Assembly: GCF_008993995.1 (NCBI RefSeq)
Contig: NZ_BKNN01000005.1
Location: forward strand, 1-64,000
Length of the DNA: 64,000 nucleotides
Direction of reading: 5' to 3'
Source of the DNA: Acinetobacter brisouii
GTDB lineage: Bacteria > Pseudomonadota > Gammaproteobacteria > Pseudomonadales > Moraxellaceae
Shown: positions 26,570-35,728 of the stretch, piece after piece
How positions within the stretch are numbered: the stretch's first letter is position 1
Layout of the letters: the number at the start of each line of letters is the position of its first letter
Position numbers and translations under genes: made by a program
Notes under the pieces: model-generated
The model's input: only the letters and a program-made list of their open reading frames with translations
Told to the model about the DNA's origin: nothing
The model's database searches: none

Positions 26570-27658
26570 TTAGCTATGACTAAGCAAGGCCTGTACTTTG
26601 TCTAAATACGGGCTGTCTTCAGGTAAAATCTCTAGTAACCGTTCAATCGCATCCAGACGTTCAGGCGCACGATTCACCAGATTTAGGAGCAAGTTTGCAT
26701 CCCGACAGTGATAAATATAGTGGCTTAAACGTGCATCAAAAGCATCGCGCCATGCCCGTAAAAATGGGCTATCGGTTTTCGGTAAAAATTCACCTTTATA
26801 TAAATTAAACACGGTTTGCATATAGCCTGCATTCAGGGCTTTTTCTGCCATGAGAAAGTCGCATTGCAACTCACAATTCAGACGATAACAACGTGACTGA
26901 ATTCCACCTTTAAGCAAATGTCGAAGCTGCGAAATTTCGGCTTTTAAGGTCGTTAAACTGACGTCCCGATCGCCATAAAGCGCATAGTGCAGTTCATCGA
27001 GCTGAATCCCTGCGGGGCAGAGTGCCAAAATACATAAGATTTCGGTTTGGCGTTGGGTTAGGGTGAGAATTGTTTGATTGAAACTGATTTGGGGTGTGCC
27101 AAATAGATTCATGGACAGGCAGTCTTGCTGTTGTGCATGAAAAATTTGGCTGAGTAATTCTGCACAGCGTTCGACCGCCAATTTTCCCAAAGTGCTATGG
27201 CGTTTATATTTGGCAGATAAATTCATAATACCATAATATTGCTTGGTTTTTTGGTCAATAATCGGGGTGGCGTAACAGACCCAGTCACGCACACTATTCA
27301 TGCTATTTTCATGAGAATAGACACAACTGGTTTGATGGGTATTGAGTGCTAGACCAATCGCATTGGTTCCCACCGATTGGGTTGACCATTGTCCACCTTC
27401 GACAAAATGCACCTGTTCGGCAGAGGAGCGCATGACTTTGCTACTCCATGCCCATAGCAGTGTGCCACAACTGTCCGTGACGCCAATCGCCATGCCCGCT
27501 TCATCAGCAATACTGGCAAGCTCGCGTTGCCCGTGTTGAATACTGCGCCCAAATAAGGAAGACTGCCAGTTTTGCTCTAAACAAAGCAGTGGTGCGGCAG
27601 TTAAAGAAAGAAGTGAATCAGCAGATGTGCTAGAAAAACGAGTGTGTTGCATATCCAT
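26570..27658 (-). CDS. GAF-domain regulator with C-terminal winged helix (AcoR-like input, no AAA+)
   Basis: About 362 residues. The N-terminal half resembles the AcoR sensor region with a GAF domain (LASIADEAGMAIGVTDSCG, GTNAIGLAL, DWVCYATPIID). NtrC-type AcoR proteins follow this with an AAA+ domain and Fis helix, but here there is instead a winged-helix region (LTQRQTEILCILALCPAG to LTTLKAEISQLRHLL) and a helical tail. It should therefore regulate through ordinary sigma-70 RNA polymerase. ATG 27658 has GAAGGA 7 bp upstream; the open frame extends to 27724. It lies downstream of the lipoyl synthase on the same strand, next to the aco genes, so acetoin or butanediol sensing is likely. Confidence 0.75.
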   Translation of the reverse strand: MDMQHTRFSSTSADSLLSLTAAPLLCLEQNWQSSLFGRSIQHGQRELASIADEAGMAIGVTDSCGTLLWAWSSKVMRSSAEQVHFVEGGQWSTQSVGTNAIGLALNTHQTSCVYSHENSMNSVRDWVCYATPIIDQKTKQYYGIMNLSAKYKRHSTLGKLAVERCAELLSQIFHAQQQDCLSMNLFGTPQISFNQTILTLTQRQTEILCILALCPAGIQLDELHYALYGDRDVSLTTLKAEISQLRHLLKGGIQSRCYRLNCELQCDFLMAEKALNAGYMQTVFNLYKGEFLPKTDSPFLRAWRDAFDARLSHYIYHCRDANLLLNLVNRAPERLDAIERLLEILPEDSPYLDKVQALLSHS

Positions 27659-27936
27659 GTTGTTATCCTTCAAAGGATGGGGCATTAGGCTCATATCCGT
27701 TGAGCATTTTGTCTGTCCCATCACAGTTTAGTGCATTCAAATTCACAGCAAAGAAACGATTTTTTATGATCTAAAACAGCAGTTTGTCCAGATCTCTTGG
27801 CTATTTTTAAATCTTGTGTCGCCTCATCTCCCACACCAATTTATAGCAGATTGTTGCTGTAGTTTGCTCGAAAAATGTTAAAAAATTTCGGTACTTTGTG
27901 AACTGTAAAATGAAACACTTGTTTTTTCTATGGTTA

Positions 27937-28899
27937 TTAAAAAACAGGTAGATTTTCTCCTTTATATTGTTTGTCGGCAAAGTAACTGGAACGCACCATC
28001 GGCGCACTCCATAAATTAAAAAACTGCAAATGCTGACCATGCGTTTGATAACGCTGAAATTCGGCAGGGTCGACAAAACGCTGAATTGGAGCATGTGCAG
28101 GACTTGGCTGTAAGTATTGTCCAATTGTCACCAGATCGACCTCATGGTCTTTCAGATCATTGAGTAAAGCCAACACTTCGGCTTCAATCTCGCCCAGACC
28201 GACCATCAATCCGCATTTGGTCAAAATATCGGGACAGCGTTGTTTAAACTGCTGAAGCAAATTGAGCGAGTGCTGATAGTCTGAACCCGGACGCATGGCT
28301 TTATACAAGCGTGGTACGGTTTCAATATTGTGATTAAACACATCGGGCGGGCAGCAGCTTAAAATCTCCAGTGCCAAGGGCATGCGTCCACGAAAATCAG
28401 GCACTAAAATTTCAATCCGCGTCTCTGGACTTTGCGCTCGAATTGCTTGAATGCAATCCACAAAATGCTGTGCGCCACCATCGACCAGATCATCCCGATC
28501 TACGGAAGTAATCACCACATAATTGAGCTTTAAACGTGCCACCGTTTCGGCAAGATGCATGGGTTCATCGGCATCGAGTGCCAACGGGCGACCATGTGCC
28601 ACATCGCAAAATGGGCAACGCCGCGTGCAAATATCGCCCATGATCATAAAGGTCGCAGTGCCACTGCCAAAGCATTGTGGCAGATTGGGGCAAGCGGCTT
28701 CTTCACACACGGTATGTAGCTTTTGTTGTCTTAATAAACGTTGAATGCGCTTAATTTCTTCAGGATCGCTGATTTTACTACGTATCCACTGTGGTTTTTT
28801 CGGTAAATGTTCACTGGGAATAATTTTAACGGGAATACGTGCCAGTTTATCTGCACCCCGTAATTTTTCACCTTGTTGTGGTTTTATACTTTGTGACAT
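27937..28899 (-). CDS. lipA: Lipoyl synthase, aco-cluster copy
   Basis: A 320-residue radical SAM enzyme that inserts two sulfurs into octanoyl groups on E2 lipoyl domains. The auxiliary cluster Cys set is [12 protein letters not shown] (C-4-C-5-C). The SAM cluster is CTRRCPFC, and the C-terminal serine ligand lies in RSSYFAD. Full-length and apparently active. It is divergent from acoABC, whose E2 needs lipoylation. A housekeeping lipA is expected elsewhere in the genome, so this looks like a cluster-dedicated paralogue. The 278-bp gap between it and the regulator gene is AT-rich with no clear terminator. Confidence 0.92.
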   Translation of the reverse strand: MSQSIKPQQGEKLRGADKLARIPVKIIPSEHLPKKPQWIRSKISDPEEIKRIQRLLRQQKLHTVCEEAACPNLPQCFGSGTATFMIMGDICTRRCPFCDVAHGRPLALDADEPMHLAETVARLKLNYVVITSVDRDDLVDGGAQHFVDCIQAIRAQSPETRIEILVPDFRGRMPLALEILSCCPPDVFNHNIETVPRLYKAMRPGSDYQHSLNLLQQFKQRCPDILTKCGLMVGLGEIEAEVLALLNDLKDHEVDLVTIGQYLQPSPAHAPIQRFVDPAEFQRYQTHGQHLQFFNLWSAPMVRSSYFADKQYKGENLPVF

Positions 28900-29257
28900 T
28901 TAAAACATATCCTTATGTGATTTAAATTGATTGATTTACTCGGAATAAGGTATAAATAACCTCTATTTTAAAATCATTAATGCTGTTAAATTAAAATAGT
29001 AGCATTATAGATTATCAGGCAAAGGTTGGTTGAAGGTTTGTTTTTATAATTTATTGATTATTAATAAAAAATAACATTTTATTTTGTGGGTTTAATTGCT
29101 TGTTTTATTTAATTTTTATTTAAAAATAAATCAAAAATTTTTTTAGTCTAATATCCAATATTCACAATTTGATTTTATATAAATACAGATGGTTTAAATC
29201 GAACTATCAGATTAATTTTATTTTAAAGACGATATTTAAAATATAAGGGATATTGAT
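28900..29257. promoter_or_regulatory. AT-rich divergent control region between lipA and acoA
   Basis: This 358-bp region contains no gene. AATGCT (28979-28984) and AGCATT (29001-29006) form an inverted pair 16 bp apart, a possible regulator site. No sigma-54 -24/-12 element (TGGCAC-N5-TTGCA type) is seen, in line with the regulator lacking an AAA+ domain. AAGGGA lies 9 bp before acoA. Several A/T runs may provide bending or UP elements. Confidence 0.45.
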
Positions 29258-30220
29258 ATGCAGCTTACTGAAGAGCAATTACTTGCCGCATATAAACGTA
29301 TGCGGGATATTCGTGAATTTGAAGACCGACTTCACGAAGAAAATACCAATGGTGATATTCCGGGGTTCATTCACTTATACAGTGGTGAAGAAGCGGTTGC
29401 AGTGGGTATCTGCGAAAATTTAACCGATAAAGACTACATTACCTCGACTCACCGTGGGCATGGGCACTGTATTGCCAAAGGCTGTGATATTCACGCCATG
29501 ATGCTGGAAATTTTTGGGAAAGATGACGGTCTTTGCCGTGGTAAAGGCGGTTCGATGCATATTGCCGATCTGGACAAGGGCATGCTCGGTGCAAACGGGA
29601 TTGTGGGCGGCGGCCCTCCTTTGGCAATTGGTGCGGCATTGACCGCGAAAACCCTGAAAACGGGTGGGATTGGACTGTCTTTTACAGGTGATGGTGGCTC
29701 TAACCAAGGCTTGACTTTTGAAGCCATGAATATGGCGGTGGTGCTGAATCTTCCAGTGATCTTTGTATTTGAAAACAATGGTTTTGGTGAAGGTACAGGG
29801 CACGACTACGCAGTGGGTAGTAAAGACATTGCAGGGCGTGCAGCAGGTTTTGGTTTGCCTGCGGTCAAGGTCGATGGTACCGATTTCTTTGCCGTATATG
29901 ACGCAGCGAAAAAAGCCATTGAGCGTGCACGCCGTGGCGAAGGGCCAAGTGTGATTGAAACCGTGACCAACCGTTTTTATGGGCACTTTGAGGGCGATCC
30001 GGGATTGATCCGCTCTAAAGAAGAAGTGGATTATGTCAAAGAACATAAAGACCCACTGAAAATTTTCCGTAAAAAAGTCAAAGGCAAAGTCGATGTTGCC
30101 AAACTTGATGCGATTGATGTGGCATCGAAAGCCAATGTCGATGATGCGGTTGCCAAAGCACGTGCGGCGGAATATCCAAAAGCCGAGCAACTTTTGACCG
30201 ACGTTTATGTGTCTTACTAA
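29258..30220 (+). CDS. acoA: Acetoin dehydrogenase E1 alpha subunit
   Basis: A 320-residue thiamine-diphosphate-dependent E1 alpha subunit. The TPP/Mg motif is GDGGSNQGLTFEAMNMAVV, starting G-D-G and continuing to the N-Q. Earlier blocks HRGHGHCIAKG and GKGGSMHIAD are typical of acetoin and pyruvate E1 alpha. With AcoB it cleaves acetoin to acetaldehyde and passes the acetyl group to the lipoyl arm of AcoC. It heads acoABC-lpd-bdh; acoB follows after 14 bp. Confidence 0.94.
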   Translation: MQLTEEQLLAAYKRMRDIREFEDRLHEENTNGDIPGFIHLYSGEEAVAVGICENLTDKDYITSTHRGHGHCIAKGCDIHAMMLEIFGKDDGLCRGKGGSMHIADLDKGMLGANGIVGGGPPLAIGAALTAKTLKTGGIGLSFTGDGGSNQGLTFEAMNMAVVLNLPVIFVFENNGFGEGTGHDYAVGSKDIAGRAAGFGLPAVKVDGTDFFAVYDAAKKAIERARRGEGPSVIETVTNRFYGHFEGDPGLIRSKEEVDYVKEHKDPLKIFRKKVKGKVDVAKLDAIDVASKANVDDAVAKARAAEYPKAEQLLTDVYVSY

Positions 30221-30234
30221 GGGAATAGTGAATC

Positions 30235-31254
30235 ATGCCAAATAAAAGTTTTCGTAACGCGATCAAAGAAGCGATTGAACTGGAAATGCGCCGTGATCCA
30301 ACCGTGTTTGTGGTTGGGGAAGATGTCCGTGGTGGACATGGTGGTAAAAATACCGAAGAAAATAAAATCGAAGGTTTTGGTGGTGTACTCGGTGTCACCA
30401 AAGGCTTATGGACAGAGTTTGGCTCAGAGCGCGTGATTGACACGCCGATTACCGAATCTGCGATTATCGGGATGGCGGCAGGTGCAGCCGCAACAGGTTT
30501 GCGCCCTGTCGCTGACTTGATGTTTATGGATTTTTACGGTGTCTGTCATGACATGTTGTATAACCAAGCCGCAAAATTCCGCTATATGTTTGGTGGCAAA
30601 GCCAAAGCCCCAATGGTGGTGCGTGGCATGATTGGCGCAGGCTTCTCGGCAGCAGCGCAGCACTCGCAATCACCGTATAACGTGTTTGCAGCCGTGCCAG
30701 GTTTGAAGGTGGTTGTGCCGTCTAGCCCTTACGATGTCAAAGGTCTACTCACTCAAGCCATCCGTGATGATGATCCTGTGGTGTTCTGCGAACACAAAAT
30801 GCTGTACGACATTAAAGGTGAAGTGCCAGACGAAGCCTATACCATTCTGTTTGGTGTGGCGAATTACACCCGCGAAGGAACAGATGTCACCATTATTGCT
30901 TTAAGTTTGATGGTGCACCGTGCCAATGAAGTGGCTGACAAACTGGCCAAAGAAGGCATTTCGGTGGAAGTGGTTGACCCACGCACCATTTCACCACTGG
31001 ATGAAGAAGGTATTTTGGAATCGGTTGCATCGACAGGGCGTGTGGTGATTGTGGATGAATCGGCTGCGCGTTGTGGCTTCGGGCATGATGTTGCTGCGCT
31101 GATTGCACAAAAAGGCTTTCATTATCTGAAAGCACCGATTGAACTCGTCACGCCTCCACATACGCCCGTGCCATTTTCACCTGTACTGGAAAAGGAATGG
31201 ATTCCGAGCGTAGAACGCATCGAGCAGGCTGTACGTAAAACATTGGAGGCTTAG
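30235..31254 (+). CDS. acoB: Acetoin dehydrogenase E1 beta subunit
   Basis: A 339-residue transketolase-like E1 beta. Family blocks are VFVVGEDVRGGHGGK, the DTPITESAIIGMAAGAA segment, SPYNVFAAVPGLKVVVPSSP and the C-terminal domain VVDPRTISPLDEEGI. It forms the alpha2-beta2 decarboxylase-like component with AcoA. A ribosome site (AAGGGAATAG) precedes the ATG. acoC begins 1 bp after the stop. Confidence 0.94.
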   Translation: MPNKSFRNAIKEAIELEMRRDPTVFVVGEDVRGGHGGKNTEENKIEGFGGVLGVTKGLWTEFGSERVIDTPITESAIIGMAAGAAATGLRPVADLMFMDFYGVCHDMLYNQAAKFRYMFGGKAKAPMVVRGMIGAGFSAAAQHSQSPYNVFAAVPGLKVVVPSSPYDVKGLLTQAIRDDDPVVFCEHKMLYDIKGEVPDEAYTILFGVANYTREGTDVTIIALSLMVHRANEVADKLAKEGISVEVVDPRTISPLDEEGILESVASTGRVVIVDESAARCGFGHDVAALIAQKGFHYLKAPIELVTPPHTPVPFSPVLEKEWIPSVERIEQAVRKTLEA

Positions 31255-31255
31255 G

Positions 31256-32806
31256 ATGAGCGAAATCAAAACGCTGGAAATCCCGAAATGGGGATTGTCC
31301 ATGGAAGAAGGCACGATTGCCCAATGGTTGATTCAGGAAGGCGACAGTTTTAGCAAAGGTCAGGAAATCTGTGAGATTGAAACCACCAAGATTGTCAATG
31401 TCCTTGAAGCGCCCTTTGGCAGCACGTTACGTAAAATTATTGCCAAAGATGGCGATACTTTACCTGTCGGTGGGCTGATTGCCGTCTGTGCAGAAAGCAG
31501 TGTTTCCGATGCTGAAATTGAACAGTTTGTACAGTCTTTAGGGGGCGCAGCAGTGAGTGCTGCACCTGTAGCTCAGGCGGAAATGGTTGTTACTACAACC
31601 GTACCGCAAGCTGAAGTCGCAGCACCATCTGTAGCTGTAGCAACGACGGCTGCACCAGTTGCTAAAGCACCTGCGACAACACAAACGGGTTTTGTGATTC
31701 CTGCGGCATTACAAGGTTATCAGCAAGATACCGCGATTTTTGCCACGCCACATGCACTGAAACTGGCTGCAAAGCACAATGTGAATTTGGCAAAAGTTTC
31801 AGGTTCAGGACGTGAAGGGCGTATTAGCGTACAAGACATCCAAACCGCAGTACGTGCTGCGGGCGGACAATGGGCTGATATTAAACATCAAGCCAGTGGT
31901 AAACCGTATAAATCCAATGTCGATGATAGTCAGGTTTTGGCAACACCCGTGGCGCGCCGTTTGGCGAAACAGTGGGGCATTAACCTGCATGATTGCCGTG
32001 TGTCGGGTTCGCGTGGACGCGTGTGTAAGGAAGATGTTGAAGCGCTGTATTATCGGGACAATCCAAGTACTGTGTGTGCTGAATCTGCTGCGACCAGTGC
32101 AGATGCGACACCGAAAAGTCAAGTCACTTCGATTGCCTTAAATGCCATGCGTAAAGCAATTGCTTCACGTCTGCAAGCGGCAAAACGCAATGCTCCGCAT
32201 TTCCGTTTAACAGTGGATTTGAATGTTGAGGCGATGCAAAACCTGCGTAAGCAAATCAATGATAGCGTTCCGCAGGTGAAATTATCGATTAACGATATGT
32301 TGATTAAAGCGGCAGCCGCAGCATTGCTCAAAGTGCCAGAGGTCAATGTGCAGTTTGACGAAGCAACCCAGTCGATTTTGCAATTTGCTCAGGCCGATAT
32401 TTCAGTGGCTGTGGCGATTCCTAATGGTTTAATCACCCCGATTGTCAAAGCAGCCGATCAAAAATCACTGTCTGAGATTTCAACTGAAATGCGCGATCTA
32501 GCAACTCGTGCCAAAACTGGAAAATTACAACCTGACGAGTTTCAGGGCGGTAGCTTTAGTATTTCCAATTTGGGCATGCTTGGCATTAAACAGTTTGATG
32601 CGATTATTAATCCGCCACAAGGCGCGATTATGGCACTCGGTGCATCTGAAGCGCGTGCTGTGGTTGAGCAAGGTGAAATCGTGGTTCGGGAAATGGTGAC
32701 GGCAACTTTATCTTGTGATCACCGCGTGATTGATGGTGCAGTTGGGGCAAAATTTTTGGCAAGCTTCAAACAGTTTGTTGAAAATCCCGCCCTGATTTTG
32801 GTCTAG
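31256..32806 (+). CDS. acoC: Acetoin dehydrogenase E2 (dihydrolipoamide acetyltransferase) with two subunit-binding domains
   Basis: A 516-residue E2 core. The lipoyl domain spans residues 1-80 with lipoyl lysine K45 in EIETTKIVNV. An Ala/Pro/Val-rich linker follows. Two peripheral subunit-binding domains are seen: about 163-199 (FATPHALKLAAKHNVNLAKV, then GSGREGRI) and 229-266 (ATPVARRLAKQWGINL, then GSRGRVCKED). The acyltransferase domain (about 290-516) carries the DHRVIDG motif at 488-494. Most E2 proteins have one such binding domain. The lipoyl arm should be made by the divergent lipA copy. It transfers acetyl groups to CoA. Confidence 0.93.
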   Translation: MSEIKTLEIPKWGLSMEEGTIAQWLIQEGDSFSKGQEICEIETTKIVNVLEAPFGSTLRKIIAKDGDTLPVGGLIAVCAESSVSDAEIEQFVQSLGGAAVSAAPVAQAEMVVTTTVPQAEVAAPSVAVATTAAPVAKAPATTQTGFVIPAALQGYQQDTAIFATPHALKLAAKHNVNLAKVSGSGREGRISVQDIQTAVRAAGGQWADIKHQASGKPYKSNVDDSQVLATPVARRLAKQWGINLHDCRVSGSRGRVCKEDVEALYYRDNPSTVCAESAATSADATPKSQVTSIALNAMRKAIASRLQAAKRNAPHFRLTVDLNVEAMQNLRKQINDSVPQVKLSINDMLIKAAAAALLKVPEVNVQFDEATQSILQFAQADISVAVAIPNGLITPIVKAADQKSLSEISTEMRDLATRAKTGKLQPDEFQGGSFSISNLGMLGIKQFDAIINPPQGAIMALGASEARAVVEQGEIVVREMVTATLSCDHRVIDGAVGAKFLASFKQFVENPALILV

Positions 32807-32816
32807 GAGAAGCCGC

Positions 32817-34220
32817 ATGTCAGAAACACAATTTGATGTGGTGGTGGTGGGTGCAGGACCAGGAGGGTATGTGGCTGCCATTCGTGCAGCCCAGCTCGGG
32901 CTGAACACCGCGATTGTTGAAGCACAGCATTTAGGCGGGATTTGTCTGAACTGGGGCTGTATTCCGACCAAAGCCTTACTTGCGGGTGCAGAACTGGCAA
33001 CCCAACTCAAACATGCGGGACAGTTTGGTTTTCAGGTGTCACAGCTTGAGTTTGATTTGCAACAACTGGTCAAGCATAGCCGTCAGGTGTCAGCACAACT
33101 GGTACAGGGCATTGCCCATTTGCTGAAAAAAAATCAGGTTACGGTGTTCGATGCCAAAGCCAAACTGATCGGCAAAGAAACCTTGCAACTGACCGATGCT
33201 AATGGAAAACAGCAAACTTTAACGGCACCGCACATTATTTTGGCGACAGGTGCACAGGCACGGCATTTGCCGCAGCTCCCTGTCGATAGCAAATATGTTT
33301 GGAGTTATAAAGAGGCCTTAGTTCCTGAGCAATTGCCAAAGCGTTTACTGGTGGTGGGTTCGGGTGCAATCGGCAGCGAGTTTGCCAGTCTGTATCAGGA
33401 CTTGGGTTGTCAGGTCACACTGATTGATATCGCCAAGCAAATTTTACCGACTGAAGATGCTGAAGTTGCCCAATATGTGCAAAAACAGTTTCAGCAAAAA
33501 GGCATGCAGATACTCACTCAAGCCGTGATTCAAAGCATCAGCATTGTGAATGAACAAGTGCAATGTGTGATTAGTACTGCTCAAGGTGAACAGACACTTG
33601 AATTTGATCGGGTACTTTCAGCGATTGGGGTGCAGCCGAATACCCAAAATTTAGGATTGGAAGATTTGGGTGTGGAGTTAAATCCGCAAGGCTTTATCCA
33701 GACCGATAGCTTCTGCAAAACCAATGTTGTCGGGCTGTATGCGATTGGGGATGTCGCGGGCGCTCCGTGTTTGGCGCATAAAGCCAGCCACGAAGGTATT
33801 TTGTGTGTCGAAAAAATTGCAGGCGTGCAAGGTGTACATGCACTAGATCGTAGCCAGATTCCAGGGTGTATTTTTACCCATCCACAAGTCGCCAGTATCG
33901 GGTTGCATGAAGCGGCAGCGAAAGCCCAAAATCTACCGATTCATATTGGTAAATTTCCACTGTCTGCCAATGGTAAAGCATTAGCACTTGGCGATAGTGC
34001 AGGCTTTGTTAAAACTATTATTCATGCGGAAACAGGTGAATTACTGGGCGCGCACATGGTCGGGCATGAAGTTACCGAGCATATTCAAGGTTTTGCGATT
34101 GCCAAATATCTCGAAGCCACCGATGCAACACTGGCACAGGTCATTTTCCCGCATCCAACCTTATCGGAAGCGATGCATGAGTCGATTTTGGCATCTATGC
34201 AACGCGCGATTCATATTTAA
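32817..34220 (+). CDS. lpdA: Dihydrolipoamide dehydrogenase (E3)
   Basis: A 467-residue FAD-dependent disulfide oxidoreductase. The N-terminal FAD site is VVVGAGPGGYVAAIRAAQLG. The redox disulfide is in GGICLNWGCIPTKAL (C-4-C). The NAD-binding block is LLVVGSGAIGSEFASLYQDLG, and the C-terminal catalytic His-Glu lies in HPTLSEAMHESI. It reoxidises the E2 lipoyl arm of the acetoin complex. AGGAG precedes the ATG, 10 bp after acoC. Confidence 0.94.
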   Translation: MSETQFDVVVVGAGPGGYVAAIRAAQLGLNTAIVEAQHLGGICLNWGCIPTKALLAGAELATQLKHAGQFGFQVSQLEFDLQQLVKHSRQVSAQLVQGIAHLLKKNQVTVFDAKAKLIGKETLQLTDANGKQQTLTAPHIILATGAQARHLPQLPVDSKYVWSYKEALVPEQLPKRLLVVGSGAIGSEFASLYQDLGCQVTLIDIAKQILPTEDAEVAQYVQKQFQQKGMQILTQAVIQSISIVNEQVQCVISTAQGEQTLEFDRVLSAIGVQPNTQNLGLEDLGVELNPQGFIQTDSFCKTNVVGLYAIGDVAGAPCLAHKASHEGILCVEKIAGVQGVHALDRSQIPGCIFTHPQVASIGLHEAAAKAQNLPIHIGKFPLSANGKALALGDSAGFVKTIIHAETGELLGAHMVGHEVTEHIQGFAIAKYLEATDATLAQVIFPHPTLSEAMHESILASMQRAIHI

Positions 34221-34253
34221 CTTTTTGACTCATCATTTGACGGATACAAAACA

Positions 34254-35312
34254 ATGAAAGCAGCACGTTTTTATGACAAAGGGGATATCCGCATTGAAGA
34301 TATTCCAGAACCAGAAGTCGCCGCAGGTACAGTCGGCATTCAGGTGGCATGGTGTGGCATTTGCGGCACTGACCTGCATGAATTTATGGAAGGCCCGATT
34401 TTTATTCCGCCGTGTGGTCATCCGCATCCGATTTCGGGTGAATCTGCACCAATCACGATGGGGCATGAATTTTCAGGCGTAGTCTATGCCGTTGGTGAAG
34501 GCGTGACGGATATTCAGATAGGGCAACATGTGGTGGTTGAACCGTATATCATTGCCGATGATGTGCCGACAGGCCCGGGTGAAAACTACCATCTCTCCAA
34601 AAATATGAACTTTATTGGGTTGGGCGGTCGTGGTGGTGGTTTATCTGAAAAAATTGCAGTGAAACGCCGCTGGGTACATCCGATTTCTAATGACATTCCA
34701 CTTGATCAGGCAGCGCTGATTGAACCACTTTCGGTGGGACATCATGCCTATGTGCGAAGTGGTGCGAAAGCAGGCGATATTGCGTTGGTGGGTGGTGCTG
34801 GGCCGATTGGTTTATTACTGTCTGCGATTCTCAAAGCCAAAGGCTTAACCGTGATCATCACCGAACTCAGTAGCAAGCGCAAGGAAAAAGCCAAAGAATC
34901 AGGCGTGGCCGATTATATTCTCGATCCATCACAGGTTGATGTAGTCGCCGAAGTCATGAAAATTACCCAAGATCGCGGTGTCGATGTTGCCTTTGAATGC
35001 AGCAGCGTCAACAAAGTTTTAGATACCTTGGTCGCTGCAACCAAACCGACAGGTGTGATTGTGATTGTGTCGATCTGGAGTCATCCTGCCACTATCAATG
35101 TACATAGCGTGGTGATGAAAGAACTGGATGTGCGGGGCACGATTGCCTACGTGAATGATCATCAGGAAACCATCAAACTGGTTGAACAAGGTAAGATCAA
35201 TCTTGAACCGTTTATTACTCAGCGCATTCAACTGGATGATTTAGTGTCACAAGGGTTTGAAACTCTGATTCACAACAATGAATCTGCGGTGAAAATTATT
35301 GTTCATCCATAA
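34254..35312 (+). CDS. 2,3-butanediol dehydrogenase, zinc-dependent (MDR family)
   Basis: A 352-residue medium-chain dehydrogenase that probably oxidises 2,3-butanediol to acetoin and feeds the acetoin complex. The catalytic zinc site includes CGICGTDLHEF and GHEFSGVV. The NAD fold is seen at ALVGGAGPIGLLLSAIL. The structural zinc cysteines common in yeast-type enzymes are missing between about residues 85 and 115. It follows lpd by 33 bp and is probably the last gene of the operon; a terminator lies 150 bp downstream. Confidence 0.9.
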   Translation: MKAARFYDKGDIRIEDIPEPEVAAGTVGIQVAWCGICGTDLHEFMEGPIFIPPCGHPHPISGESAPITMGHEFSGVVYAVGEGVTDIQIGQHVVVEPYIIADDVPTGPGENYHLSKNMNFIGLGGRGGGLSEKIAVKRRWVHPISNDIPLDQAALIEPLSVGHHAYVRSGAKAGDIALVGGAGPIGLLLSAILKAKGLTVIITELSSKRKEKAKESGVADYILDPSQVDVVAEVMKITQDRGVDVAFECSSVNKVLDTLVAATKPTGVIVIVSIWSHPATINVHSVVMKELDVRGTIAYVNDHQETIKLVEQGKINLEPFITQRIQLDDLVSQGFETLIHNNESAVKIIVHP

Positions 35313-35464
35313 ATATAGAGAACACTGACTTCTTTTAGTTAACCCCGATTCTTTGTGTTCAATCAAAGAAGATAGGATTGAGTTGAGAGAAGTCATGTAA
35401 CTGTTATGATTGAAATTAAAAGAAAAAGACAGGCTTTCCTGTTGTAAATTTAGTGTTTAACTCC

Positions 35465-35489
35465 AACCGCTGAATCAAGCGGTTTTTTT
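35465..35489 (+). terminator. Intrinsic terminator of the aco/butanediol operon
   Basis: AACCGCT (35465-35471) and AGCGGTT (35478-35484) form a 7-bp stem with loop GAATCA, followed by a run of T to 35489. Confidence 0.85.
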
Positions 35490-35595
35490 ATTTTTAGAAT
35501 ATGACGGCATGAAAATAGAAAAGTGGCTTGTGGACTAAAGTCAATCAAAAATGATTTGCGGGGATGTGAAAGTTAATTTATATTTATTTAATAAT

Positions 35596-35610
35596 GATAC
35601 GATATGTATC
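35596..35610. promoter_or_regulatory. Candidate operator upstream of iron-type alcohol dehydrogenase
   Basis: GATAC-GATAT-GTATC is an inverted repeat with 5-bp arms, extended by partly matching A/T flanks. It lies 119 bp before the dehydrogenase ATG. The IclR-type regulator encoded after this gene pair is a candidate binder. Evidence is the symmetry alone. Confidence 0.35.
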
Positions 35611-35728
35611 GTTTTAAATAATTAAAAAGCTCAGGATAGCTTCGTTGTCATATCAATTAATCCGCTTCTCGTCGTGAATGAGGAGAGTGATGAGTTGAAA
35701 GATTATGATGATGCAATAGAGGGAAACT

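Larger units (their letters stand above)
35313..35728. other. Intergenic region with hairpins between butanediol and alcohol dehydrogenase genes
   Basis: This 416-bp gap holds no convincing gene. Nested complementary pairs occur at 35326-35333/35388-35395 (TGACTTCT/AGAAGTCA) and 35349-35355/35364-35370 (TTCTTTG/CAAAGAA). They are followed by the clear terminator at 35465-35489 and the GATAC inverted repeat at 35596-35610. The downstream part is AT-rich and should contain the promoter of the alcohol dehydrogenase gene. Confidence 0.6.

Noticed and set aside
28900-29257. Sigma-54 promoter for acoA
   Set aside because: No GG/GC pair with -24/-12 spacing was found, and the local regulator lacks an AAA+ domain.
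29420-30190. 256-codon open frame on the minus strand opposite acoA
   Set aside because: It mirrors a strongly conserved acoA reading frame, has no ribosome site and gives a Cys/His/Phe-rich sequence without family resemblance.
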